NCBI GenBank assembly: GCA_033765305.1
Contig: JANRID010000039.1
Span: 1 to 64,000, forward strand
Direction of reading: 5' to 3'
From: RDXT01 sp033765305
GTDB lineage: Bacteria; Bacteroidota; Bacteroidia; J057
Length of the DNA stretch: 64,000 nt
Part shown: positions 36,201 through 44,788 of the stretch, piece after piece
How the letters are laid out: every line of letters begins with the position of its first letter
How positions within the stretch are numbered: the first letter of the stretch is position 1
The notes under the pieces: generated by a model
What the model saw: only the letters and a program-made list of their open reading frames with translations
What the model was told of the DNA's origin: nothing
Database searches by the model: none
Program-made: the position numbers and the translations under genes

Positions 36201-36682
36201 ACCTGGACATGCTGCTGCCGGAAAGCTATGTGCCCAGCGTGACGGAGCGCCTGCGCCTGTACAAGCGGATTGCCGGGGCGATGGAGGAATCGGATCTCCG
36301 GGCCATTCAGCTGGAGCTGCTGGACCGCTTCGGTCCGCTGCCGGTGCCGGTGCTGGCCCTCTTCGATGCTACGCGCCTGCGCGAGCTTGCCCGCCGGCTG
36401 GGCATCGAGCGGGTGGCGCTCAAGGAGCAGAAGCTGCGGCTGTATTTTGTCTCCGACCAGGAGTCGCCCTTCTTCCAGTCGGATGAATTCGGACGCGTGC
36501 TCGAATACGTCAAGACCTTCTCGGCGCGGGTGCGCCTCAACCAGACTCCCAAATACCTCGCGCTGGTCTACGACGACGTGCCGGATCTGAAGCGCACGCT
36601 GATCCTCATGCGGGAACTGCACGATTTTGTGTACTATGAGCGGCAAGTGCGGCAGGAAACAGTGCCAGGCGATGTGATGTGA
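33275..36682 (+). CDS. mfd: Transcription-repair coupling factor Mfd
   Basis: 1,135 residues from GTG 33275, chosen because the -7 box covers the only earlier start (TTG 33260). Modules in order: a UvrB-homologous N-terminal part (residues 1-330), RNA-polymerase-interacting CarD-like domain (LNPGDYVVHVSHGIGQYAGLHTI, near 450), RecG-like motor with Walker A GDVGFGKTEIAIRAAFKAA, motif II IDEEQRFG, motif III TLTATPIPRTLEFSLAG and helicase C motifs (GRVGRSNRKAFCYLL), then the TRCF D7 domain. It pushes stalled RNA polymerase off damaged DNA and recruits UvrA. Length is normal. Confidence 0.96.
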   Translation: MKTETLVQRYQEHPALKAFGERLHAAQGGRFQIKGLAGSQAAFMIAALHRIAHRSILVLLNDKEEALYFQNDLQTLMPRKDILYFPASYKRPYQIEEVDNANVLQRAEVLNELNHTPTGRQVLITFAEALNEKVINRRSLREHTVDIEEGALLNMQDVVELLEGYGFDRQDYVLEPGQYAVRGGILDVFSFAQDMPYRVELFGEQVDNIRTFDPVTQMSDQKLKRISLIPNIQRQLLHEERVSLLEYVSARTIVVSRNLSFVEADLERMFDKASVYYSKLQQDSGGAAASRKPEELYLSPGAFAQDLGGMTLVELTGTPWARQIDETLEWRGSAQPAFHKEFNLLAEHLKANTREGYANYVCSDSDKQILRLQEIFAEVDPEVQFTGLPGELHEGFRDPQLSLACYTDHQIFDRYHRYKSRSNASRTQALTLRELRELNPGDYVVHVSHGIGQYAGLHTIQVGEFTQEAVKIIYKNGDAIFVNVNALHKVSKYTGKEGAAPQLSKLGSPAWAKTKAQTKARIKELAFDIVELYARRKASPGFAFSRDSYLQRELEASFMYEDTPDQVRTTEEVKQDMESPHPMDRLICGDVGFGKTEIAIRAAFKAALDGKQTAVLVPTTILAIQHYKTFSQRMKDMPVAVDYINRFKSAAQIKETLEKVASGQVEILIGTHRLVSQDVKFKDLGLLIIDEEQRFGVGVKEKLKLMRAQIDTLTLTATPIPRTLEFSLAGIRDLSVITTAPPNRQPIETQVVPFSPTVIRDAITYELKRGGQVFFIHPRVKDIEEVAAAIKKLTPDARIGIGHGQMTGPKLEQVMVNFIEGAYDVLIATTIVESGLDIPNANTIIINDANHYGLAELHQMRGRVGRSNRKAFCYLLAPPEISLTQDARKRLKAMEEFADLGSGFHIALRDLDIRGAGDLLGGEQSGFISEIGYELYHSILDEAVRELKEEHFSDVFSEELKARNKVWVEDCKVDLDLDMLLPESYVPSVTERLRLYKRIAGAMEESDLRAIQLELLDRFGPLPVPVLALFDATRLRELARRLGIERVALKEQKLRLYFVSDQESPFFQSDEFGRVLEYVKTFSARVRLNQTPKYLALVYDDVPDLKRTLILMRELHDFVYYERQVRQETVPGDVM

Positions 36683-36736
36683 TAGACAGATGTCTGATAA
36701 TCAGAATATAATTATTGCGGAAATTCGTTTAATCCG

Positions 36737-36767
36737 TTTGTAAATCCCAGGATTCGCCGTATTTTCA
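36737..36767 (+). promoter_or_regulatory. Bacteroidota promoter of the coiled-coil lipoprotein gene
   Basis: TTTG at 36737-36740, exactly 19 bases, then TATTTTCA at 36760-36767, near-perfect to the consensus, 33 bp before the ATG at 36801. The surrounding bases are AT-rich. Confidence 0.75.
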
Positions 36768-36800
36768 CGGGGGAGAATAGTTGAAATCCGCAGATCATTC

Positions 36801-37427
36801 ATGGCCTTGCACATGACGTTTGGTTCCGGCCCGCTGCTGCCGCTGCTCCTGCTGCTGGCGGCGCTGCTGCCGGCCTGCAGACCTGACACCCGGCGGGCGG
36901 AAGCCGAGCTGAGCGTGCTCGACAAGGAGTGGGCCCTGGCCGGCGCCGAGTTTCAGCGCTGGGAATCCCGCCTGCAGGAAGCTGCGGTCACCCATGGCGC
37001 AGCCATGAGCGAGCTGCGGCTGAGCGGCCCCCAGCGCCAGGCGGTGCGCCCAGATCAGCTGCTGCTCCTGGACTCCCTCGCCCGCAATGCAGAGGCCTAC
37101 ACGCTGCGCTTCCGCGCCCTGGAGTCGGAGACCCGTGAGGCAGGCCGGCGCTGGGCCGCCGGCGCTGCACAGCTTCCGGAGCTGCAGCAGCAGCTGGGCC
37201 GTTTCCGGCCCGACCTCGACGGCATCCGCACCGGGCTCGACAGCCTCAAGTCCACCCTCGCCGGTCTGCGCAGCAGCCTCAAAGCCTGGCCTGCCCAGCT
37301 CGACGAGATCCAGACCGGCGCCCGCGCCGCCCAGAACGCCCTTCGCCCCCTCGTGCAGGCGGCTGTGCAGCCTGCACCGGTCCGCCGCCGCCCCGCTGCC
37401 GCGCCTGATCCCCAGCCTGTCCAATAA
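36801..37427 (+). CDS. Small coiled-coil lipoprotein
   Basis: 208 residues. Leu-rich signal segment (GPLLPLLLLLAALLPAC) ends in a plausible lipobox with Cys at about residue 26. The mature part is helical with heptad-like Leu/Ala spacing (LLLLDSLARNAEAYTLRFRALE, LDGIRTGLDSLKSTLAGLRSSLK) and ends in a Pro/Ala/Arg-rich tail. A long open frame lies on the other strand, but the lipoprotein signal and upstream promoter favour this one. Likely anchored in a membrane; function unknown. It sits 95 bp before the giant DUF4157 gene and may be expressed with it. Confidence 0.6.
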   Translation: MALHMTFGSGPLLPLLLLLAALLPACRPDTRRAEAELSVLDKEWALAGAEFQRWESRLQEAAVTHGAAMSELRLSGPQRQAVRPDQLLLLDSLARNAEAYTLRFRALESETREAGRRWAAGAAQLPELQQQLGRFRPDLDGIRTGLDSLKSTLAGLRSSLKAWPAQLDEIQTGARAAQNALRPLVQAAVQPAPVRRRPAAAPDPQPVQ

Positions 37428-37522
37428 TCCGGACCGCCCCGGCGTTTTTCCGCAGGAAAAGATTGCATCCTTCGCGCCGCTGTGCGTACTTGAAGGCCGC
37501 TACAGCCCCCTGCATCCTGTGT

Positions 37523-40500
37523 ATGTCTGCTGAACGAGACCCGCAGCTCCTTTCAGCCCTTGCTCAACCTGCTGCCGAGCGCCCTCAGCCCCCTGCTGCT
37601 GAGCGGGCTGCTGTCAAGCCGCCGCCTTTCCAGCTGAAAACCGCCGAATCGGCGGAAGAGGAGCCCCTGGAAGAACTCTCCGCCGGCACCGGCACCGCCG
37701 ACCGCATGGCAGGCCCCCTGCGCATTCAGCCCAAGCTCTTCCTCGGCGCCGCCGGCGATGCGTATGAGCACGAAGCCGATGCTGCCGCCCGGCAGGTGCT
37801 GCAGCCCGTACAGCGCAAGCCCCCCGGCATCACCCCTTATCAGCCTGCTTCTGCCCCCGCCGCCCTGCCCGATGCCGCCGCGCAGCGCATCCTCCAGCTC
37901 AAAGGCAGCGGCAGTCCCCTGCCCGGCGCGGTCCGGCAGGCGATGGAGCCCCGCTTCGGCGCAGACTTCGCGGACGTGCGCGTGCATACCGGCCCCGAAG
38001 CCGCATCCCTCAATGCCGGCCTCGGCGCCTATGCCTTCACAGCCGGCCAGGATATTTTCTACGGCGCCGGGCAAGCCCCCGCAGCAGATGCCCTCACAGC
38101 TCACGAGCTGACCCACGTCCTGCAGCAGCAGGGCACGCCGGTGGTGCAGCGCGCCATCGAACTCGATACCAGCCGGACTGAAGAATCGGGTTTTACCCCC
38201 TATATCTCCACGGCCACCTCGCTCGCCGGCCTGTATCAGGACGCTGCCGACTTGCTGGGCCGGCTCTCCGGTCACCGGTTTCAGTCCATTGCCCTGTTCA
38301 CGCAGCAGGGCATGACCATCCACGCCGTCGGCAATGCCACGCCGTCGCGGACCTTTCCCCTGCGCGGCAGCTCCATGCCGCCCATCGGGGTGTACGGGCT
38401 GAACTCGAACGGCCGCATCGACATGGCCGGCAGCCGGGACGGGCGATTCTCCGCCGAGCAGATCATGCTGGATCTCAACCAGCTGGACCCGGAGACGCAG
38501 GCGCGCATCCGCGCGCGCTACCCGGCCGAGTCGGGCGGCGGCGCCTCGACCCACGCGCCGAGCATCGTCATCGGCCTGGACGATCTGGTGAATGCGACGC
38601 CGGAAGAGCTGCAGACCCACCTGCGCACCCCGTCCTTCATGATCGTGGCGCAACTGCCCGCCAGCACCGGCGGCAGCGGCGAGTCCGGCGGCGGCACGGG
38701 CGGCACAGCTGCCTGGGCCCAGGGGCAGTCCGGCGCTGTCAACCGCCGCATCCAGCAGTCGCGCAGCAGCGCCGCATCCGAGCGCAATACAGCCCAGGAC
38801 CGCTCCACCCCCGACCGGGCAGTGTACTGGGTGCGCGCAAGCGACGGGCGGCATTTCCTCAACGTCTTTGTCGGGCGGGAGGTGCAGTCGATCGAACTGC
38901 ATGAGGATCAGACCGATGCAGAGCTGCAGGCCCGCGTGGAGCGGGTCACGCTGAATATGCGCAACCGCCGCCAGCAGGCCGCCGAGCAGGCCGAGCAGCA
39001 GATTACAGGCGGCGTGCCGACGAATTCGTCCACCTACACCGGCGGCGGAAGCGGCGGCGCTACGGTCAATGCGCCCGCCTATCCGGCGTCCATCACCGGG
39101 CCGGGCGTTATGGTGCAGGGCGGCACCGGCACCTTCAACATGCGCCTCGATTATGCGGCGTATGCAGGCAGCAGCCTGCTGGCCCAGGTCGGCGAGGCCT
39201 TCGGCGGCGCGGAGTATATCTGGGAGCTGATCGACATCACGGCGCTGTACCAGCGCATCATCCGCGAGCGGATCGAGCAGATCCGGCAGCAGCGCGCGCA
39301 GGCCCAGGCGGGCGGCACGCCCTCGGCGGCGGGCCCCACCGCCGGCGAGCAGCAGCTCCAGCAGCAGACGCAGGGCCGCCGCACCAGCGGCAGCACCCAG
39401 GTGGGCCGCATGGCCTCCTCCGGGCGCCGCCTCGAACGCACCGAGGCCAATATCCGCGAAGACGAGCGCCAGGCGCTGCACGACCTGCTGAACCCCGTCA
39501 GCTCCGGCGACGGATCGGCCGGCAGCACCATCAGCAATGTGCTCGTCAACACCTTCAACCTCGCCACCCGCGACCTGCACGAGGTGTTCAGCTACGGCGC
39601 CTGGCTGGTGGAGAGCATTCCCGCCATTTTTGTCCTCAACCAGGACTACGAGCGCGAAATTCCCTTCCCCGGCCGGGAAGGCTTCTACCTCGTGCGATGC
39701 ATCGCGCAGCCGCGCCCGCGCGGGCGCGACGGCGAGGTTATCCATGCCGCCAGCGTGGCCGCCAAAGTGGTGCAGGTCCGCAATATCGAGACCCAGGTCC
39801 AGTCGGAGCTCCGCGATCAGGACGCCAACCTCGAAGCCCGCCTCCTGGAGCTGCTGCTGGCCTTGCGCATGACCACCGATGAGGCCGCACGCCGGCCCAT
39901 CCTGCTCGAACTCGATATCCGGGTTTCCGAGGCAGCTCAGGCCAGCCGGCGGGTACTCCAGACCCAGATCAGCAACCGCGAAGCCGAACTGGGCCGCACC
40001 CAGGATCCGATGCTGCGCCAGCAGATCGAACTCGAACTCCAGATCCTGCGCCGCGGCACCGGCGACAGCGCAGGCCGCATCAGCAATATTGTATCCAATC
40101 AGATTGCCTTCAAGGAATGGGAACTCCAGCAGGAAACCAATCCCCTGCGCCGCAGGCGCATCGAGCGGGAGCTGGAAGCCCTCCGCAACCGGCTGGGCAC
40201 CGCCTCCGCACGCGAGCGCGAATTTGCCGGCGGCGTGCCGGTCATCCGTCCGCATGCTGTGTTCGTCAATGAAGAAGACGGCCAGACCTTCCCCCTGCTG
40301 ATTGAAATCGGACAGCTCAGCCACTCCGTCACCCGGCGGGTGTACACCTACCGGATCTCCGATGTATCCACCCCCAACGGCGACAACTACGAGGCCGAAG
40401 GCCCCACGCCTGCCGCTGCGGTGCGGAATGCAATCGTGGAGATGGCCGGCCATTTCCCCTACGGACGGGGCTTCGTGACGGTTCAGATTCCCTCCCACGC

Positions 40501-43177
40501 GCCGTACCGGCTCACCGAGACCACCTTCCGCTGCAACCCGCGCGGCACCGCGCAGGCCCGCGAGCGGCTCGACGAGCTGATCCAGGCGCTGTCGATCCTG
40601 GGGCTCTTCGTAGCGCCGGTCGGGCTGGCTGCCGCAGCCCTGGGCGCAGCGGTGGCGCTCAACCGCCTCCTCTCGCGCGCCGCCAACCACACCTTCCAGT
40701 GGGACCTCGAAGCCGTCAGCGACATGGTCTCCATCCTGGGAGCCGTCGCCTCGGGCGCATCGCGGATCGCTTCGGCGCGGGTGGTCCGGACGGCCAATAT
40801 GTACGCGATTGTCGGCGAAGATGCCCAATTAGCCAATATCCTTGCCGGGATGAGCCGCACGGCGCGCATCGCCGAATTTGTAGATGACTTCTTCAACTGG
40901 GGCGGATTCGCCATCGGCCAGATGCAGGCCGTCATCCAGTACAACCAGATCCAGGAGGAGGAGGCCAGCGGGGCCATCTCCCATGCCGAAGCCCGGCGCC
41001 GCCGGGCGCGGGTGATTTCGCAGGCTGCATTCGACCACGCGATGCAGTTCGGCGGCCCGCATATCTCCGAGGCGATGCAGAACCGGGGCCAGGGCGGCGA
41101 GCAGCGCCAGCTGCCGCCGGGCGACGAGCAGCGGCAGCTGCCGCCCGGCGAGGAACGCCGCCAGCTGCCGCCCGGCGACGGCACCCAGCCGCATCCCCCC
41201 GGCGACGGAACCCAGCAGCATCCGCCGCATGGCCAGGGCCAGGAGCCCCGCCGGCAGGGCAGCGAGCCCGAAGGCGAAGGCGGCGGGCTTCCCCTGCCGG
41301 TGCCGCTTCCCGGCGGCGACGGGCACCAGCAGCGCCCGCACGACTCCGGCAGCCAGGGCGGCGGCAGCACTGCCGAGCGCAACCAGCGCGCCCAGCGCTT
41401 CCTCGAAAATCCGGAGCATGTCAACCGCCTCCTCGGCGGCGATGCCGCCACCATCGAGGCATTCCTGCGCGAGCACGGCGTCTGGCGCGACCTGATGATG
41501 TACCTCCAGCAGCGCGGGGGCGAATATGCCACCATCGCCGAGGTCTGCGGCCGGCACCGCGACGGAATCGTGCGGGAGCTGGACCGGCGCTTCGGGGCGC
41601 GGCTTTCGGACCCCAATGCCAGCGTGGAGGCCGCCAGCGATGTGGACCTGGCCACCAGCGGCAACAACGCCGGCCAGCAGCTTCTGGCCGCCGAGCGCCA
41701 CATGCGCGATACCTACGGCCCGCACTGGAGCGAGATGTTCCGGATGAATTTCTACACCGAGGGCGAACGGCTCTTCGTGTATGAGCGGGTGCGCGGGCAG
41801 ATGAGCACCGAGGCTTTCGGCGCAATGCAGAGCCGCTTCTCCAGCCAGGCGGAGGTGCTGAACTTCGCCAAGATGCTCCAGCATGCCCAGGGCAATGCCG
41901 AGTCGGCGGCGCGGGTGGAGCAGATGATGGGGCACCTGCCCGCCGAGGTGCGCGAGCGCATCCGGACCCTGGCGGCCGAGACGCCTGCCCAGGCACAGCG
42001 CCGGGTGCAGGAACTGCACCTCCAGATCGACCGGCTGATGGCGCAGTTCAACCAGCTGCCGGAAAACGACCCCAACCGCCCCGCATTGGCCGAGCAGATT
42101 ACGTCCCTGCAGATGGAGGCCAATTTCCGTACCCAGGAAGCCTACATCTCGCCCGGCGCTGCCCGGCAGGCTGTGCGCAGCGTCGCCGTGACCGGCCATG
42201 AGGCGTATCAGGCGGCCTTGGCCAACCTCGAAATGATCGAGCATATTCTCCACGGCACCCACGGCGATGTGGGCATGGCGGTGCGGGAATACGAGATGTA
42301 CAAGTACGTCAACCGCCTCATTGTGGCGATGGTGACGGGCGGCCTGCGGCCCAACGCCTTTATGCTCAATTACCTGCAGATTTCGCACGACCTCTACCGC
42401 AACAGCCGCACGGCGCTGCAGGGGGTCAATGCGCGGGATCTGAGCTTCCTGCGGGCCATGCACACGCAGTTTGTCACCGAGGCGCAGCAGGCGCTGCAGC
42501 AGCTGAGCCAGCGCGCGCAGGCGAGCCCCGGCGACTGGAATGCGCAGCACAACTCCCTCGACGCGCCGCGCCGGGGCCCGATGACGCACGTCGGCGACCG
42601 CACGCAGCCCCGGCCGGAAGGCCAGGGCGACGGCCCCACGGATGCGGAGATCGATGCGAGTCTGGACGCTACCTTCGGCCAGGGCGGCGGCACGCCGCCC
42701 AATCCGCCTCCGAACCCGCCTCCGCCGCCGCCCGGCGGCCCTGGCCCCCAGCCGCCGGGGCCTGAACAGCCGCAGGCCCAGGGCCCCGACCCCCGTGCGC
42801 CCCAGACCGGCAGCGGCACGCCCGCTGCGCCTGCCGTGACGCCCGGCCAGCGGACGCCCAACGACTGGACCGCCGGCACCCCCGCCGGCAATCTCCTGCG
42901 CAGCGGCACGCAGCACCGCGGCGGAAACCTGCCCGCCGAAGGCGGCCCGCCCAACGGCGTGCTCTTCAAGGCCGACGAGCAGGGCCGCTATACCAATTAC
43001 ACCGTGTACGATGAGCATGGCCGGGCCATCAAGCGCGTGGACCTGACCGGCGCATCCCACGGCGGCGTGCCTACGCCCCACGTGGTGCTCTACCGCCACA
43101 ACTACGCCCCCAACGGCCGCGTCTCCGTCAATGCCGAGCGCCGCGTGCGCCCTGCACGGACCGATGAAATTCCGTAA
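37523..43177 (+). CDS. Giant DUF4157 protein with C-terminal polymorphic-toxin-like domain (eCIS cargo type)
   Basis: 1,884 residues from ATG 37523; upstream in-frame codons lack a better start. No signal peptide. Residues 30-120 are a Pro/Ala-rich leader with PPFQLKT and RIQPKLFLG. Residues about 120-205 are DUF4157, a metallopeptidase-like module with H194-E-L-T-H198 (AHELTHVLQQQG), ADVRVHTGPEAASLN and AYAFTAGQDIFYG; this module marks effectors of extracellular contractile injection systems. Coiled-coil stretches follow, then a hydrophobic segment near residues 1019-1055, a QLPPGDE-type repeat linker (about 1193-1240), a part with SDVDLATSG (nucleotidyltransferase-like DxD), a Pro-rich linker (about 1720-1775), and a last 95 residues (NGVLFKADEQGRYTNYTVYD, HGGVPTPHVVLY, RRVRPARTDEIP) that I recognise as resembling the Ntox24 polymorphic-toxin domain. 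An unknown small gene follows 24 bp later as candidate immunity. The mode of delivery and target are inference. Confidence 0.8.
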   Translation: MSAERDPQLLSALAQPAAERPQPPAAERAAVKPPPFQLKTAESAEEEPLEELSAGTGTADRMAGPLRIQPKLFLGAAGDAYEHEADAAARQVLQPVQRKPPGITPYQPASAPAALPDAAAQRILQLKGSGSPLPGAVRQAMEPRFGADFADVRVHTGPEAASLNAGLGAYAFTAGQDIFYGAGQAPAADALTAHELTHVLQQQGTPVVQRAIELDTSRTEESGFTPYISTATSLAGLYQDAADLLGRLSGHRFQSIALFTQQGMTIHAVGNATPSRTFPLRGSSMPPIGVYGLNSNGRIDMAGSRDGRFSAEQIMLDLNQLDPETQARIRARYPAESGGGASTHAPSIVIGLDDLVNATPEELQTHLRTPSFMIVAQLPASTGGSGESGGGTGGTAAWAQGQSGAVNRRIQQSRSSAASERNTAQDRSTPDRAVYWVRASDGRHFLNVFVGREVQSIELHEDQTDAELQARVERVTLNMRNRRQQAAEQAEQQITGGVPTNSSTYTGGGSGGATVNAPAYPASITGPGVMVQGGTGTFNMRLDYAAYAGSSLLAQVGEAFGGAEYIWELIDITALYQRIIRERIEQIRQQRAQAQAGGTPSAAGPTAGEQQLQQQTQGRRTSGSTQVGRMASSGRRLERTEANIREDERQALHDLLNPVSSGDGSAGSTISNVLVNTFNLATRDLHEVFSYGAWLVESIPAIFVLNQDYEREIPFPGREGFYLVRCIAQPRPRGRDGEVIHAASVAAKVVQVRNIETQVQSELRDQDANLEARLLELLLALRMTTDEAARRPILLELDIRVSEAAQASRRVLQTQISNREAELGRTQDPMLRQQIELELQILRRGTGDSAGRISNIVSNQIAFKEWELQQETNPLRRRRIERELEALRNRLGTASAREREFAGGVPVIRPHAVFVNEEDGQTFPLLIEIGQLSHSVTRRVYTYRISDVSTPNGDNYEAEGPTPAAAVRNAIVEMAGHFPYGRGFVTVQIPSHAPYRLTETTFRCNPRGTAQARERLDELIQALSILGLFVAPVGLAAAALGAAVALNRLLSRAANHTFQWDLEAVSDMVSILGAVASGASRIASARVVRTANMYAIVGEDAQLANILAGMSRTARIAEFVDDFFNWGGFAIGQMQAVIQYNQIQEEEASGAISHAEARRRRARVISQAAFDHAMQFGGPHISEAMQNRGQGGEQRQLPPGDEQRQLPPGEERRQLPPGDGTQPHPPGDGTQQHPPHGQGQEPRRQGSEPEGEGGGLPLPVPLPGGDGHQQRPHDSGSQGGGSTAERNQRAQRFLENPEHVNRLLGGDAATIEAFLREHGVWRDLMMYLQQRGGEYATIAEVCGRHRDGIVRELDRRFGARLSDPNASVEAASDVDLATSGNNAGQQLLAAERHMRDTYGPHWSEMFRMNFYTEGERLFVYERVRGQMSTEAFGAMQSRFSSQAEVLNFAKMLQHAQGNAESAARVEQMMGHLPAEVRERIRTLAAETPAQAQRRVQELHLQIDRLMAQFNQLPENDPNRPALAEQITSLQMEANFRTQEAYISPGAARQAVRSVAVTGHEAYQAALANLEMIEHILHGTHGDVGMAVREYEMYKYVNRLIVAMVTGGLRPNAFMLNYLQISHDLYRNSRTALQGVNARDLSFLRAMHTQFVTEAQQALQQLSQRAQASPGDWNAQHNSLDAPRRGPMTHVGDRTQPRPEGQGDGPTDAEIDASLDATFGQGGGTPPNPPPNPPPPPPGGPGPQPPGPEQPQAQGPDPRAPQTGSGTPAAPAVTPGQRTPNDWTAGTPAGNLLRSGTQHRGGNLPAEGGPPNGVLFKADEQGRYTNYTVYDEHGRAIKRVDLTGASHGGVPTPHVVLYRHNYAPNGRVSVNAERRVRPARTDEIP

Positions 43178-43201
43178 GTTGCAGCCGCCCGTTCAATCGG
43201 A

Positions 43202-43675
43202 ATGCCTATGTACTCCCTGAATCTCTCCGGACTGCCCGGATACCAGCAGTGGCGCAAGCACAACCGCGAGGATTTCTCCCTCGACGAGTACCTCGCCGGC
43301 ACCGCCAACATCGAGCAGGCGATCGCATTCACCCGGCTCTTCTGGCCGGATTTCGTCGTCTATCAGAACGGCATCTTTTTCTCCGGCCCCGGCTTCGACG
43401 TGGAGGCATTCCTGGCCTGGAGCGGTCAGCTGGAGGGGGATATTCCCCGCATCGAGCAGGTCATGAACCATGTGCACCTTCACGACCTGCTGCCGGGTGC
43501 GCAGGAGGTGAGCCGGGACAATCTGCACTACCTCGCCCAGACGCTCTGCCAGTGCTGGAAGGCCCGGCTGGAGCATTTGTTCCCCTACCACCCCGTGCAG
43601 GTCTACTATCAGGACGAGGGCGAGGAGAATGGCCTGGTGCTGTATGTGCACCAGCCGCTGGAGCCCGCCGCGTAA
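43202..43675 (+). CDS. Candidate immunity protein for the DUF4157 toxin
   Basis: 157 residues from ATG 43202 (ATG 43208 also possible), starting 24 bp after the giant gene's stop. Acidic, soluble, no signal peptide; rich in aromatic residues (FTRLFWPDFVVYQNGIFFSG, YLAQTLCQCWKARLEHLFPY) with a Cys pair in LCQCW. No family recognised. The role is inferred from position: toxin C-terminal domains are almost always followed by a small gene encoding the cognate inhibitor. The codon use matches the toxin gene. Confidence 0.55.
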   Translation: MPMYSLNLSGLPGYQQWRKHNREDFSLDEYLAGTANIEQAIAFTRLFWPDFVVYQNGIFFSGPGFDVEAFLAWSGQLEGDIPRIEQVMNHVHLHDLLPGAQEVSRDNLHYLAQTLCQCWKARLEHLFPYHPVQVYYQDEGEENGLVLYVHQPLEPAA

Positions 43676-43680
43676 GGCGT

Positions 43681-44304
43681 TCAGAGGTCGATCACGATGG
43701 GCGGATTCGCCAGTTGGTAGCGGTGGTCGAGCTGGCTGGCGTTGATAAAGCGGATTTCTTCCACCTGGGTGATGCCATATGCCTCATGGATATGGCCGAA
43801 GACGTGCGCGCGGGGGCGTGCGCGCCAGAGTTCATGGTTGAGATCCCGGCAGCCGGCGAGGCTGCCTTCCAGATTCAGGTCGCGGATGCCGTAGGGCGGG
43901 CCGTGGGTGATAAGCAGATCCAGTCCTTCGGGGATGGCCTGCCAGTAGCGGCGGATATCGGGTCCGGGCTGGCGGTTGAAGGCCCAGTCGTGAAACCAGG
44001 GGGTGATGGGCGAGCCCCAGATGCGGAGGCCTGCGATTTCGGCGCCTTCGTTTTCGAGGTAGATGCAGCCGGCGGGAAGCAGGCTGCGGAAGAGGCCAGG
44101 CTCGCGCTCGGCCAGGAAGTCGTGGTTGCCGGAGATGAGGACCTTGTGCGGAAATGGCTGGCCGTCAAGCCATTGCATAAACCGGGCGGTGTCGGCGAGC
44201 TGGCCGTCCGGGGTAAAGTCGCCGGCATGGATCAGGAGATCGCCTTCGGGGAGCCGGATGGCGGCGTGCTGGCCGTGGGTGTCGGAGATGCAGACGATTC
44301 GCAA
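43681..44304 (-). CDS. Calcineurin-like metallophosphoesterase
   Basis: 207 residues from the TTG at 44304, which gives MRIVCISDTHGQHAA, the usual start of this group; a longer frame to 44364 would run through the -7 box. All metal motifs are present: DTHG, HAGDF, SGNHD, THGPPYG and FGHIHEAYG. Enzymes of this kind hydrolyse phosphoesters using two metals; some in Bacteroidota act on nucleotides or lipids. It converges on the candidate immunity gene (5 bp between stops), so it is not part of the toxin operon. Confidence 0.85.
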   Translation of the reverse strand: MRIVCISDTHGQHAAIRLPEGDLLIHAGDFTPDGQLADTARFMQWLDGQPFPHKVLISGNHDFLAEREPGLFRSLLPAGCIYLENEGAEIAGLRIWGSPITPWFHDWAFNRQPGPDIRRYWQAIPEGLDLLITHGPPYGIRDLNLEGSLAGCRDLNHELWRARPRAHVFGHIHEAYGITQVEEIRFINASQLDHRYQLANPPIVIDL

Positions 44305-44330
44305 GGGTGCGGATTGAGGGATCTGGCCGG

Positions 44331-44338
44331 CAAAGATA
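44331..44338 (-). promoter_or_regulatory. -7 promoter box of the phosphoesterase gene (TATCTTTG)
   Basis: Exact TAnnTTTG match on the minus strand, 26 bp before the TTG start at 44304; it decides the start choice. Confidence 0.6.
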
Positions 44339-44364
44339 GGAATTGGAAGGCTGGGGAGCAGCAA

Positions 44365-44440
44365 GTATCCAGTATCAAGTATTCAGTATCAAGTCGGAAG
44401 ATTGAGCTTGCAGGGGTAGCGGGTAGTGCGTATTGAGCAA
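44365..44440 (-). repeat. Diverged copy of the 90-bp intergenic repeat, minus orientation
   Basis: Read on the minus strand, this stretch gives TCTTCCGACTTGATACT followed by GAATACTTGATACT and, earlier, TTGCTCAATACGCACTACC, the same word order as the array at 48886-49233. It fills the start of a 484-base gap (44305-44788) that otherwise has only the short frame at 44521-44622. Confidence 0.6.
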
Positions 44441-44520
44441 GAGCCCTTGGGGGTGCAGACCGGCTGCGCGTTTGCCTGTTGAGCGGGCTTCCACCGGGGC
44501 GTGCCGGCGCAGGCAATCAG

Positions 44521-44622
44521 TCAGTCGATCGTGTGGATCAGATGAACCGATTCAATGCGCTGGTCTTTGACCAGGATCCGCAGCTGCGTGTAGCCTTCCT
44601 CGTCTTCGCAGAGCAACAGCAC
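44521..44622 (-). pseudogene. Possible remnant of a small protein gene
   Basis: A GC-rich minus-strand frame ends at TGA 44521-44523 and encodes LLLCEDEEGYTQLRILVKDQ before a short hydrophobic end. The residues look protein-like and codon use fits the genome, but the only start inside is a GTG at 44622 (33 codons), and upstream there is no better one. Probably the tail of a degraded gene. Confidence 0.25.
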
Positions 44623-44788
44623 GTGCGGCTGCTGGAGCGCGCTTGAGCCATTCTCACGGCTTGCGGCTTCTTGCCTCCTAATCTATTGAGTATTTTCTGT
44701 TTTCCGCATATGTGATGTATGAAATTAAAATATATTGCTATATTAGATCAGAAAATCCGCCCATTCGTACGATGCCTTTGCCCTGCCC

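Noticed and set aside
34019..36646. 875-codon minus frame opposite mfd
   Set aside because: Antisense shadow of a certain gene; no protein-like motifs.
36795..37424. 209-codon minus frame opposite the coiled-coil lipoprotein
   Set aside because: The plus strand has a lipobox, an upstream consensus promoter and heptad pattern; the minus frame has none.
37553..40828. 1,091-codon open frame on the minus strand inside the DUF4157 gene
   Set aside because: Mirror frame of a very GC-rich gene; composition is low-complexity Gly/Ala/Arg/His, with no recognisable domain, while the plus frame has DUF4157 and linkers.
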